64,000 nt of DNA from Mycobacterium stomatepiae (GTDB lineage Bacteria > Actinomycetota > Actinomycetes > Mycobacteriales > Mycobacteriaceae). Of the stretch, positions 30,536-38,890 are shown one piece after another. The notes under the pieces are model-generated. The model worked only from the letters and a program-made list of their open reading frames with translations, was not told the DNA's origin and did not search any database. The position numbers were made by a program, and so were the translations under genes. Where the stretch lies: assembly GCF_010731715.1 (NCBI RefSeq), contig NZ_AP022587.1, forward strand, positions 558,001 to 622,000. The letters are read 5' to 3'. Each line of letters starts with the position of its first letter. Positions within the stretch are counted from its first letter, which is position 1.

Positions 30536-31479
30536 CCGCGGGCCGCGCCAATCGGGTCTGCGAACTCGCGCAGATCGACATCCCGATCATCCAGGCGCCG
30601 ATGACCTACATCGCCGGCGCCCAGCTCGCCGCCGCGGTGTCCAACGCCGGTGGGTTGGGAATCATCGAGACCACCTCCGATCAGGGGCGGGCCGACCTTC
30701 AACGGGTGCGCACCCTCACCAGCGGGTCGATCGGCGCGAACATCGCGCTGCTGTTCAACCGCGACCTGACGGTCATAGACCTGTTGGTGGCCAACGGTGT
30801 TCGCTTCGTGACCACCTCGGCCGGGAGCCCCTCGCTGTTCACCGATCGGCTGCACGACGCGGGCATCACGGTGTTCCACGTGGTGGGCACCCTGGCCGCG
30901 GCCAAGAAAGCCGTCGACGCCGGAGTCGACGGGCTCGTCGTCGAGGGGGTCGAAGGCGGCGGGTTCAAGAACCGATACGGTGCGTCGACCATGGTGCTGC
31001 TGCCACTGGTGGCCTCCCACGTTGAAGTCCCGATCGTGGCGGCCGGCGGAATTTGCGACGCCCGGTCGATGGCCGCCGCGCTGGTGCTCGGCGCCGAGGC
31101 CGTTCAGATGGGCACGCGACTGCTTGCCTCGGCGGATTCGCCGGTGCACGGCAACCTCAAACAAGCGGTCGTCGCCGCCGACGAGACCGCAACCGTGATG
31201 CTGCCGCTGGACGGCAAGCGGATGATGCGCGTGATCCGCACCGCGGCTGCCGAAAAGCTCGATGAGTCGGCCTCTTTCGAGGAATGCGGCGCGGCGCTGC
31301 AGCGCGTGCAACGACTCTATTTCGACGGCGATATGGACGCCAGCGTCGCGAACACCGGTCAGGTCGCTGGCCGGATCGACGACCTCCCACCGGCCGCCGA
31401 GATCATCAAGCAAATGTGGACCGGCTGCCGAGAGGTGCTGGCCGCCACCGCGGATCGGCTGCGGCCCGGCCAGGCCTAG
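30532..31479 (+). CDS. Nitronate monooxygenase/2-nitropropane dioxygenase-family FMN enzyme
   Basis: 315 aa TIM-barrel flavoprotein: IPIIQAPMTYIAGAQLAAAV, SNAGGLGIIE, VEGVEGGGFKNRYG and VAAGGICDARSMAAALVLGA are the FMN-binding stretches. Oxidises nitronates or acts as an enoyl reductase-like protein; no substrate can be named. Second gene after the NYN protein; its end overlaps the converging lipoprotein by 4 nt. Confidence 0.88.
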   Translation: MTAGRANRVCELAQIDIPIIQAPMTYIAGAQLAAAVSNAGGLGIIETTSDQGRADLQRVRTLTSGSIGANIALLFNRDLTVIDLLVANGVRFVTTSAGSPSLFTDRLHDAGITVFHVVGTLAAAKKAVDAGVDGLVVEGVEGGGFKNRYGASTMVLLPLVASHVEVPIVAAGGICDARSMAAALVLGAEAVQMGTRLLASADSPVHGNLKQAVVAADETATVMLPLDGKRMMRVIRTAAAEKLDESASFEECGAALQRVQRLYFDGDMDASVANTGQVAGRIDDLPPAAEIIKQMWTGCREVLAATADRLRPGQA

Positions 31480-31781
31480 CTCGGGTGGGTGTTGACGGCG
31501 AAGTCGACCTGCTCGCCGTTGACCTTGGTGATCTTCATGTTCGCGGTGTACTCCTTGCCCTCCGGGCCGGTGAAGTGACAGTCGAACTGCACCCCGACCT
31601 TGGCCTCGACGCCGTCGGGGCAATGCACGTCGTTGGGATGAAAACCGGTCTGCTTGGCGACGACGTCGACCACCGACTGTGCCGCGCCGTCGGGCTTGAC
31701 GGTCGACTTGCTGCTGCAACCGGCGGCCAGCACACCCACCAGGCCGACAGCCGCGACCGCAACCTGGGCGATACGCATCAT
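31476..31781 (-). CDS. DUF4333 lipoprotein
   Basis: 101 aa. Lipoprotein signal with lipobox LAAGC (Cys at about residue 22), then a small DUF4333 domain with two cysteines (VHCPDGV, FDCHFTG). Attached to the outer face of the membrane; function unknown. AAAGGAG precedes the ATG. Confidence 0.85.
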   Translation of the reverse strand: MMRIAQVAVAAVGLVGVLAAGCSSKSTVKPDGAAQSVVDVVAKQTGFHPNDVHCPDGVEAKVGVQFDCHFTGPEGKEYTANMKITKVNGEQVDFAVNTHPS

Positions 31782-32001
31782 CGCGCGTTACTCCTTTGTC
31801 TGCCGAGCCCGAGGCGAACGCGACGGGAATCCACAGGCTAACACGACCCAGCGGCGACACCACAGCTCAGAAGCGGCGGATGTCCGGCACTGCAAACGAA
31901 TGTTCGCGTTGCCGGGAAACCGGCGTCGGCGCCCCCGGGTGCCCCGGCGACGGCCCGGGCGTCTACTGGCTGCCGTTCACACTGACGCCCAGCTGACTGC
32001 C

Positions 32002-32091
32002 TTACTGGGGCGGAATCCCGGGCGGCGGGTAGACGCCACGCAGGATCCACGGCAGCCAGTTGATGCCGTACTCGACCTCGTCGCTCGCGTC
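32002..32091 (-). other. In-frame coding-like remnant after the CAP-gene stop
   Basis: Directly after the TAA of the CAP-domain gene (32092-32094) the same frame continues for 29 codons (DASDEVEYGINWLPWI...VYPPPGIPPQ) to another TAA. The Trp/Pro-rich text looks like a genuine protein end, so the first stop may be a recent nonsense change. The rest of 31782-32001 shows no gene. Confidence 0.45.
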
Positions 32092-32655
32092 TTAGTCGGG
32101 GCTGGGATCGAGGGGGACGTTCTCCTGCAGTGCCACCGCCGGCGGCGGCACTGCCCGGGCCAGTGCCGCAGCGGGCCGATCGGATTGGCCGTACACGGCG
32201 ACCACGACGGTGCGATCCCGGGCGTTCTCCGACCACACTCCGATCTGGCTGTTGGCACAGTCGGACATGATCGCGAAATATCCGGGGTTGTAATACCACT
32301 GGTTCATCAGCTCGACGCCGCTGATCGCGATGGCGGGATTGATCGCGACGGTTTCGGCGACCCGCCCGTGGAACCCGGCGGCGTTCGCCCGGTCCTGCGG
32401 GGACCCGTCAGAACCGATGTCGTCGTTGAGGTTTCGGTTGTTCAGCACATCGAGGGTGTGCCGTTGGGCGGCCAGCTGTAGCTGCGGATTGATCTTCACG
32501 TCGTTGGTGCAGCCGGCCTGGTGCTGAACGGTGAAGACGTTGGCGACTACGCCGTCGTTGAGCCGCTTGTTGTCGGCCTGTGCGGCGGGCGCACCGAATC
32601 CGGCACCGATAGCCGTGCAGAACAATGCGCCGATGGCCGAAGCTTGATACCGCAT
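32092..32655 (-). CDS. Secreted CAP-domain (SCP/PR1-like) protein
   Basis: 187 aa with a signal peptide (IGALFCTAIGAGFGAPAAQA) and a CAP domain (QLQLAAQRHTLDVLNN, VAETVAINPAIAISGVELMNQW, FAIMSDCANSQIGVW, RTVVVAVYGQ). Bacterial CAP proteins are extracellular; their role is unclear. AAGGGAA precedes ATG 32655. It follows mce3F by 26 nt and is probably the last gene of the mce3 operon. The C-terminus may be truncated by a TAA (see following remnant). Confidence 0.85.
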   Translation of the reverse strand: MRYQASAIGALFCTAIGAGFGAPAAQADNKRLNDGVVANVFTVQHQAGCTNDVKINPQLQLAAQRHTLDVLNNRNLNDDIGSDGSPQDRANAAGFHGRVAETVAINPAIAISGVELMNQWYYNPGYFAIMSDCANSQIGVWSENARDRTVVVAVYGQSDRPAAALARAVPPPAVALQENVPLDPSPD

Positions 32656-32681
32656 GTCGTTGTTCCCTTCGATCGGCTCCG

Positions 32682-34142
32682 TCAGCTCCCCGGCGGCAGC
32701 AACATCGCCTGCCACGTCTTGTCTTTCGGCGCGGTCTGAGCCAGATCCGATCGCGTGTATTGATGCCCGTCGGGCCCGGTATAGGTGCCGGTGGCCGGGT
32801 CGTATTGCGCGGCGGCGATCGGAGGCGGCGCGGGTCCGGGAGGGCTGGTGGCGCGCGGTGCTGATCCGGGCGGCAGCTGCGGGATGTCCTGACCGGACAA
32901 CGTGGCGTTGGGATCGCCCTTCCAGTTGAAACGGTCGTTGAGAGGCACGTATTGTTCGTTGCTCTCGCACATCTTCACGGTGGGTGCGCGCTTGCCCGGC
33001 ACCGTTTCGCACGGGATGTTGCGGGCCCCACGGACATTGAGCTGTGAGTCCTGCGGGACCCGGCAGTACAGGTCGCCGGCCGGGCGGCCCGGATAGTCCT
33101 CGGCCGTCGGCACGCGCTGCTGCTGAGCGGGCAGGAAACCCGTCGCACACGGTGGCGGCAGGTTCAGGTTGAGGTTGAAGCTCAGATACTGACCCCGGTA
33201 CGCCTGCTTGGTGTTCAAGTTGGCGAGAATGCCGGCCTGCTCGGCGCCGATGGCCATCGGAAACACCACCAGCAACTGCTCGAGGTCGTTTTGGTACGTG
33301 AGCGCGGCCTGGCCGACGCTGACGAGGTTGGCCAGCAGGAGCGGCAAGGTGGGTTGCACGCGCTCGATCAGCTGGCGCACCTCCCCCAGGGCGGGCCCGC
33401 CCGCATCGATGACGTGGGTGACGGTCGGGTCATGCGTTTGCAATTCGGTGGTGACCGTGGCCAGATGGGATGCCCAGCCGGCGATCGCGTCCGAGCTGTG
33501 GTTCTGCGAATCCAGCACCGGTCGTGCTTGGTCGATCAGCGCCACCAGCGGGTCGAGATTCTTGCGCGCGTCGCCCGCCAGATCCGACGTGCCGACGATC
33601 AGCCGGGAAAGCTCAGGCCCGAGCCCGCCCACCGCGGTATACGACTCGTCGACGACGGTCTTCAAGTTGTCGCGCGGGATCGCCCCCAATGCGGTATTCG
33701 CCGCGCTGAGAAGGGCATTGATGTCCGGCGGGACCGAGGTATCGGCCAGCGGGATCACGTCGCCGTCTTTCAGCGGCCGTGAGGTGGCGTTGCGGGGCAA
33801 CAATTCGACATACGATTCGCCGATCGCGGTGTGACTGTGTACCTCGGCCTTGAGGTCGGACGGAATGTCGATGCCGGACTTCAGCGACAGCACGGCTTGC
33901 ACCCCGGTGTCGGTCAGCCCCACCGATTCCACCCGGCCCACCTCGAATCCGCGATAGGTGACGTTGCCGGTGCCGTACAGCCCGCCGGATTCCGGCAGCT
34001 CCATCTTCACCGTGTAGCGGCTGACGCCGAACAGCATGGCCGGCAGCTTGACGAAGTGCAGGAAGGTGATTGCCAGCACGGCCAGCGCAATCACGGTGAA
34101 GACGCTCAGCTGCAAGATGATTCGTCGCAGAAGATGTAGCAT
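32682..34142 (-). CDS. mce3F: Mce3F, mce lipid-transport protein
   Basis: 486 aa. N-terminal membrane anchor (VFTVIALAVLAITFLHFV), MCE domain about residues 35-120 (VKMELPESGGLYGTGNVTYR, GFEVGRVESVGL), long helical region that in Mce complexes builds the periplasm-spanning tunnel, and a Pro-rich tail. Mce proteins A-F plus YrbE permeases and the distant MceG ATPase import lipids. The ATG abuts the mce3E stop (TAG/ATG). Operon assignment as mce3 rests on the nearby mce3R and mel2 genes and on the MceA sequence. Confidence 0.92.
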   Translation of the reverse strand: MLHLLRRIILQLSVFTVIALAVLAITFLHFVKLPAMLFGVSRYTVKMELPESGGLYGTGNVTYRGFEVGRVESVGLTDTGVQAVLSLKSGIDIPSDLKAEVHSHTAIGESYVELLPRNATSRPLKDGDVIPLADTSVPPDINALLSAANTALGAIPRDNLKTVVDESYTAVGGLGPELSRLIVGTSDLAGDARKNLDPLVALIDQARPVLDSQNHSSDAIAGWASHLATVTTELQTHDPTVTHVIDAGGPALGEVRQLIERVQPTLPLLLANLVSVGQAALTYQNDLEQLLVVFPMAIGAEQAGILANLNTKQAYRGQYLSFNLNLNLPPPCATGFLPAQQQRVPTAEDYPGRPAGDLYCRVPQDSQLNVRGARNIPCETVPGKRAPTVKMCESNEQYVPLNDRFNWKGDPNATLSGQDIPQLPPGSAPRATSPPGPAPPPIAAAQYDPATGTYTGPDGHQYTRSDLAQTAPKDKTWQAMLLPPGS

Positions 34143-35285
34143 CTAGGGCCCCTGATCCCAGTGATAGGGCGCGACCAGCGGATTGCCGGGGGTGCCGCGA
34201 TAGCCCGCCGTGCACGGGCTGGGGAACTGGCCGATGGTGCGGCCCCACTGCAACTCGAGCTGTGTCAGGTGGCACTCCCATCGCGTGCCGGTCAACAGGC
34301 CCTGGTCGATTCGGCTGAGTGTGAGGTCCACGATCGCGGTCAGGTTGGCGTAATCGCCGCGCTGGAAATTCTGGAATGTCTCGTTCGGAAACGGGAAGGT
34401 CGCCAGCAGGGACAGCGATCGGGTCAGGCTGGGCCCCGCGTTGGCGAGCGACTCCAGCACGGGTCCGACCTGCTGCAGCTCCTTGACCAGGTCGGCTTTG
34501 GTCTTGTTGACCGAATCAACAGTCAGGGCACCGAATTTGCTCAACTGATCCGTCGCCTCGACGAGCTTGCCCCGCTCCTCGTTCAGCACCGCGAGGGCGT
34601 CGGGAACAGTCGCCAGGGCGCGATCCAGGACCGGTTGCTGGGGGGCGAACTTCCCCACCACATGGTTCAGGCTCTCGGTGGCCGCGATGATGTCGCCGGA
34701 CTGGTCGTTGAGGTTGGCCGAGAATGTGCCCAGCTGTGAGATCAGGCTGCGCACGTCGTGTTCGCGGCCGCGGAACGCGGTGCTCAAAGCCTCGGTGATG
34801 TCTTGGATCTGACCCAGTCCGCCGCCGTTGAGCACTAGTGACAGCGCCGCCAGCGTCTGCTCGGTGCTGGGGTAGGCGCCGCCACGTGCCAGCGGAATGA
34901 CGGATCCTTCACGCAATTTCCCTTGGGGTGCTTCGCGTTTCGGGGGGCTCAGTTCGATGTGATAGGAGCCCAGCAGGCTGGTGGTGCCGATCTTGGCCGT
35001 CGCGTTCGCGGGCAGGGTGACGCCACGGTCGAGCTGCATGGTCACCAGCGCATGCCAGCCCTGACGCTCGATCTTCGTCACGTGGCCGATCGTCACGTCG
35101 GCAACACGCACCCGCGAGTTCGGCTGAATGTTGTTGACATCCGGCATCTGTGCCTGGACCACGAACGACCCCGGCCCCTCGCCCTGGGTTCCGGGCAGCG
35201 GCAACGAATTCAGCCCGCGCCAACCACAACCGGGTATGCCGGCCACGACCATGACCGTCAACACGCTCAGCGCCAGTCGTCTCAT
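34143..35285 (-). CDS. mce3E: Mce3E (LprM-type) lipoprotein of the mce3 transporter
   Basis: 380 aa. Signal with a lipobox-like VAGIPGC (Cys at about residue 20), followed by the MceE hallmark GWRGLNSLPLPGTQG, then the MCE domain (VQAQMPDVNNIQPNSRVRVA, TIGHVTKIERQG). The E subunit is the lipid-anchored member of the heterohexameric tunnel. The ATG overlaps the run-on part of mce3D; GGGAGGGGG precedes it. Confidence 0.93.
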   Translation of the reverse strand: MRRLALSVLTVMVVAGIPGCGWRGLNSLPLPGTQGEGPGSFVVQAQMPDVNNIQPNSRVRVADVTIGHVTKIERQGWHALVTMQLDRGVTLPANATAKIGTTSLLGSYHIELSPPKREAPQGKLREGSVIPLARGGAYPSTEQTLAALSLVLNGGGLGQIQDITEALSTAFRGREHDVRSLISQLGTFSANLNDQSGDIIAATESLNHVVGKFAPQQPVLDRALATVPDALAVLNEERGKLVEATDQLSKFGALTVDSVNKTKADLVKELQQVGPVLESLANAGPSLTRSLSLLATFPFPNETFQNFQRGDYANLTAIVDLTLSRIDQGLLTGTRWECHLTQLELQWGRTIGQFPSPCTAGYRGTPGNPLVAPYHWDQGP

Positions 35286-36573
35286 TGCCCCCTCCCGGTG
35301 GCGTCATCATGCCGCGCAGGCCCGCGGCCGGGTCGGTCGCGACCGTTTCGCTCACTGGCGCACCGGCGGCCGGTGGTGGCGCGTTCGGGGCGGGCGGAAC
35401 GTAGTCGGGGCGCATCGAATCCTCGCTGTAGGTCACCTCATTGGGCCTGGCCTGCGCCCCGACGAAGAGGTTCTCCCCGATCGGCGGGTAGTTGTACTGA
35501 CGGTTCTTCACAATCGGCGCCATGTACTGCGCACAGAGTTTCGCCGCTTGCTCGCCTCCCAACCGGGAAGCGGCTTGAATGGCGCCGCACAGGAACGAGA
35601 TCTGGTTGGACATGTTGCTGCCGGCCAGTGCGCCGGTCAGTGCGCCGTTGGCCGGCTCGAAGATGTTGTTGAAGTTCTGCAACACCGTCGGGCTGATGTG
35701 CAATGTCTGCTTGATGTCGTCGAGGCTGGCGACCAGTACCTTGCTGATCGACGTGAGCTTGTCCGACGCGGTGCCGATCGCGTTGCGGTTCTCGGCGGCG
35801 AAGCTGCGCACGTCGCCGACGACCGCGTTGAGATCCTCGGCCGCCTGCGCGACTTTGTTGGGATCGTCGGCCAACAGCGAGGACACTGTGGCGAGGTTCT
35901 GGTTCAGCTGCTCGAGCAGATCCGCACTGTCGCGCAGCGCCGTCACCAGTGTCGACAGATTCTTCAGGGTGGAGAAGATGTCCTTGCTGTGGTCGCCGAG
36001 CGCCGAAACAGCTTGCGAGAGTTTGATAATGGCGTCGCGGATGGTAGGGCCCTGCCCGCGCAGGTTGTCCGCGGCGGTGTTGATCAGGGCGCCCAGTGTG
36101 CTCACGCCGCCGGGCTGCGTGGGCTTCAACAATTCGGTCAGCCGCTGAACCTGTGCGCGCAGGTCATCCCACTCGACCGGCACCACCGTGCGGTCCTGGC
36201 CGATGACGGCCCCGTCGGCTAGGACCGGACCACCGGTGTAGGGCGGCGTCAACTGGATAGCCCGGCCCGAAACCAATTGCGGCGACAGGATCGCGGGCCT
36301 GGCGCCGGCGGGGACCTTGCATCTGCGGTCGAACGAGAACGTGATCTTGGATCGCAGCGGCTCCGGCTCAATCTTGAGGATGGTTCCCACCGGCACCCCC
36401 CGGATCCGGACGTCGTCACCGGCGAACACGCCGTTGCTGTTGTCGAAGTACGCGACCACGACGTTGCGGGCGGCCTCGCCCGCGCTCCGCATCGCGACGA
36501 TCACGCCGGCGACGAGCACCAAGATCAGGCTGGTCGCCAGCACGGATCGGGACCGTCGGAGTCTTGTTGTCAC
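34909..36573 (-). CDS. mce3D: Mce3D with a run-on C-terminus
   Basis: GTG 36573 overlaps the mce3C stop (GTGA) with GGGAGG upstream. Transmembrane anchor (VLATSLILVLVAGVIVAM), MCE domain (YFDNSNGVFAGDDVRIRGVP), helical region and Pro-rich tail to LRGMMTPPGGG, about 429 aa, which is the normal family length. Beyond that the frame stays open for about 125 further codons overlapping mce3E. One more G in the run at 35288-35292 would give PPGGGQ-stop, so the run-on is probably due to a one-base deletion (real or assembly). The Mce domain itself is intact. Confidence 0.85.
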   Translation of the reverse strand: MTTRLRRSRSVLATSLILVLVAGVIVAMRSAGEAARNVVVAYFDNSNGVFAGDDVRIRGVPVGTILKIEPEPLRSKITFSFDRRCKVPAGARPAILSPQLVSGRAIQLTPPYTGGPVLADGAVIGQDRTVVPVEWDDLRAQVQRLTELLKPTQPGGVSTLGALINTAADNLRGQGPTIRDAIIKLSQAVSALGDHSKDIFSTLKNLSTLVTALRDSADLLEQLNQNLATVSSLLADDPNKVAQAAEDLNAVVGDVRSFAAENRNAIGTASDKLTSISKVLVASLDDIKQTLHISPTVLQNFNNIFEPANGALTGALAGSNMSNQISFLCGAIQAASRLGGEQAAKLCAQYMAPIVKNRQYNYPPIGENLFVGAQARPNEVTYSEDSMRPDYVPPAPNAPPPAAGAPVSETVATDPAAGLRGMMTPPGGGNETTGAERVDGHGRGRHTRLWLARAEFVAAARNPGRGAGVVRGPGTDAGCQQHSAELAGACCRRDDRPRDEDRASGLACAGDHAARPWRHPARERDGQDRHHQPAGLLSHRTEPPETRSTPREIA

Positions 36574-37841
36574 GGTTGACCTCCCGGGGCCGGCGCGGGC
36601 GGCCCGGGCGGTGGACCGCCGGGCGGCGGCGCCGCGGGTGGCTCCCGGTAGGGGTAGCAGCCCGGCCCGGGCAACGGCACACCGGGCGGACCGCACGGAC
36701 GGTCGCCGGGGTTACCGGTGATCGCGTCGGGCAGATTCATTCGTGGCTCGCCGCCCTGGCCCGTCCGCGGATACGGGACCGGCAACGGCGGAGTTCCGGG
36801 TTGGCCGGTCGGCGGGTCGGTCAGCTGCGACGGGAGCAAGGTGGCCGGGTCCAGCCCCAGGTCGGAGAACGCTGCACTGATGAACGGCTGAACGAACTGC
36901 CCCGGCAGTAGATTCACCACGTACGCCTTGAAGAAAGGGCCGGACGACAACGACTCGCCCAGCGACATGACGTAGGAGTTGACCAGCGGAATGGCCTTCT
37001 GCACGCGTTCTTTTCGGTTCTCTACGATCGCCAGCACGCCGTTGAGCTTGTCCAGCGCCGGTCGCAGCTGCTGACGGTTTTCGGCGATGAACCCTTGCAG
37101 CTGCCGCGAGACCGCCGAGATGTTCGTCCAGATCTCATCCAGGGCGGAGCTCTGGGTCCGCAGCTGTGCCAGCACCGCGTTGGTGTCGCGCACCAGGGTG
37201 ACGACTTCGTCGGTGCGTTTTGCCAGTACCCCGGTTGCCTTGGCCGCGTTGTACAGCAAGTTGCGCAGCTGCGTATCGCGGTCATCGAGCGTTTGCGCAA
37301 GGCGGGCAACCCCTTTGAGCGCGCTCCTGAAATCTGCCGGCGTATCGGCGAAGGTCTGTGCCATCGTGTCCAGCGATTCGGACAGCCGGTTGGTGTTCAG
37401 CCCGCTGATCGTGGTGGCCAAATCGCCCAGCGCGTCCGGCAATTGGTAGGGCGACGTGGTCCGCTCGATCGGGATGGGCCCCTCGAGTCGGCCCTCGCCG
37501 CGCGGCGTTACGTCGAGGAACTTGCTGCCCAGCAGGCCTTTGGTTTTGATCGCCACCTCGGTGCGGTTTCCGAGCCGAACGTCGGCGTCGACCTGGAACG
37601 TGACCAGCACGCCGGGCCCGTTGAGCTCGATACCGGACACCTTGCCCACCGGGTAGCCCGAGACCTCGACGGTGTTGTCGGTTCGCAGCCCGCCCGCGTC
37701 GGCGAAATATGCCGAGACACTATTGCCCTGATCGAGAAACGGCAGGTTCTGATATTGCAGCGCAGCCAACACGATTGCGGCGATTGCCACGATGCCGACG
37801 GCGCCGATGACCAGCCGGTTGCGTTCAGCCAGTGACGGCAT
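36570..37841 (-). CDS. mce3C: Mce3C, mce lipid-transport protein
   Basis: 423 aa from ATG 37841 (MPSLAERNRL); a GTG 12 nt upstream is possible. Membrane anchor (VIGAVGIVAIAAIVLAAL), MCE domain (SVSAYFADAGGLRTDNTVEV, GYPVGKVSGIELNG), alpha-helical tunnel region, Pro/Gly-rich tail. Fourth-position overlaps with both neighbours show translational coupling. Subunit of the hexameric lipid channel. Confidence 0.93.
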   Translation of the reverse strand: MPSLAERNRLVIGAVGIVAIAAIVLAALQYQNLPFLDQGNSVSAYFADAGGLRTDNTVEVSGYPVGKVSGIELNGPGVLVTFQVDADVRLGNRTEVAIKTKGLLGSKFLDVTPRGEGRLEGPIPIERTTSPYQLPDALGDLATTISGLNTNRLSESLDTMAQTFADTPADFRSALKGVARLAQTLDDRDTQLRNLLYNAAKATGVLAKRTDEVVTLVRDTNAVLAQLRTQSSALDEIWTNISAVSRQLQGFIAENRQQLRPALDKLNGVLAIVENRKERVQKAIPLVNSYVMSLGESLSSGPFFKAYVVNLLPGQFVQPFISAAFSDLGLDPATLLPSQLTDPPTGQPGTPPLPVPYPRTGQGGEPRMNLPDAITGNPGDRPCGPPGVPLPGPGCYPYREPPAAPPPGGPPPGPPAPAPGGQP

Positions 37842-38851
37842 TTCGGCGTACACCGCCCGCTGGCCTGACCGGCGACCTTGATGTAGACCGGCTGGCCGCC
37901 CTTGCCGTTGACCTTGAGCACGACGTCACACAGGTAGAAGGCGAAGAAGTCGCCGTACATGCCCTGGCGGACCAGTGCCTGGTATTTGTCCGGCAAGGTG
38001 TTGAGCAGGTTGTCGAGGTAGTCGTGGTCGGCGACTCGATCGGTCTCCTGGACCACCTTCGAAAACGGTGCGCCCGCCCGCGACAGCAAGTCGGTGATCG
38101 AGCCGGCCGCCGTGTTCGTGTAGGCCACCGCGTTCGAGATGTCCGCTTTGCGTTCGGCGAGACCGTGCACCAGTTGTGACAGCGATGTGACCGCCTTGTC
38201 CAACCGATCGCTTTGGCCACCAAGCGAACCCAGCACCACGTTGAGGTTGTTGACGACTTGCCCGATGAGCTGGTCGCGGTCTGCCAAGGTGTTCGTCACC
38301 GCCGCGGCCTGGTCGAGAAACGACGTGATCGTGGGGCCCTGCCCCTGGAACATCTGCAGCAACTGCTCGCTGAGCGCATTTACCTGCTCGGGGTTGAGCG
38401 CGCGAAACAGCGGCTTGAAGCCGCCGATCAGGGCATCGAGATCCAGCGCCGGCTTGGTGCGGGCCAGCGGAATCGTTTGGTGCGGGGCAAGTATGGCCAG
38501 CCCGCCGGCACCTTCTTCCAGCGCCAGGTAGCGGTCGCCGAACAGGTTGTCGTATCGGATCACCGCGAGGGTTCCCTGGGTCAGGGTGACCGAATTGTCG
38601 GCGGTGAACTCCACCCGCACCGTCGCGTCCGGGTTGATGGAGATCTTTTCGACCTTGCCGACCTCCACCCCCGCGATGCGCACCAGCTTGCCCTCCCTGA
38701 GGTTGGACACGTTGGTGAACTCGGCGTAGTACGTCTTGCCGTCACCGAAACGCACCTCGCCGAACACGGCAACGAGCAGGGACGCGGTCAGCGCGCACAC
38801 CGACAGGAAGATGCCCAGGCGTACTGCGACGCCTTTCAGGTTCTCCTGCAT
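37508..38851 (-). CDS. mce3B: Mce3B with a run-on C-terminus
   Basis: ATG 38851 with AGGAGAAG upstream. Anchor (GIFLSVCALTASLLVAVFG), MCE domain (YYAEFTNVSNLREGKLVRIA), helical region, and a family-typical end VAGQASGRCTPK at about residue 337. No stop follows; the frame continues 110 codons inside mce3C. Removing one A of the AAA at 37841-37843 would give ...TPNAVTG-stop, 341 aa, close to the 342 aa of M. tuberculosis Mce3B. So the extension is most likely an indel artefact or a recent mutation. Confidence 0.85.
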   Translation of the reverse strand: MQENLKGVAVRLGIFLSVCALTASLLVAVFGEVRFGDGKTYYAEFTNVSNLREGKLVRIAGVEVGKVEKISINPDATVRVEFTADNSVTLTQGTLAVIRYDNLFGDRYLALEEGAGGLAILAPHQTIPLARTKPALDLDALIGGFKPLFRALNPEQVNALSEQLLQMFQGQGPTITSFLDQAAAVTNTLADRDQLIGQVVNNLNVVLGSLGGQSDRLDKAVTSLSQLVHGLAERKADISNAVAYTNTAAGSITDLLSRAGAPFSKVVQETDRVADHDYLDNLLNTLPDKYQALVRQGMYGDFFAFYLCDVVLKVNGKGGQPVYIKVAGQASGRCTPKCRHWLNATGWSSAPSASWQSPQSCWLRCNIRTCRFSIRAIVSRHISPTRAGCEPTTPSRSRATRWARCPVSSSTGPACWSRSRSTPTFGSETAPRWRSKPKACWAASSST

Positions 38852-38890
38852 CGTTCTTCTCCTGCATGTCGATCGTGGGCTGTCACGCTG

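Noticed and set aside
31796..31996. 66-codon plus-strand frame with CxxC-like residues
   Set aside because: No ribosome-binding site and low coding quality; the region is better explained as intergenic plus the CAP remnant.
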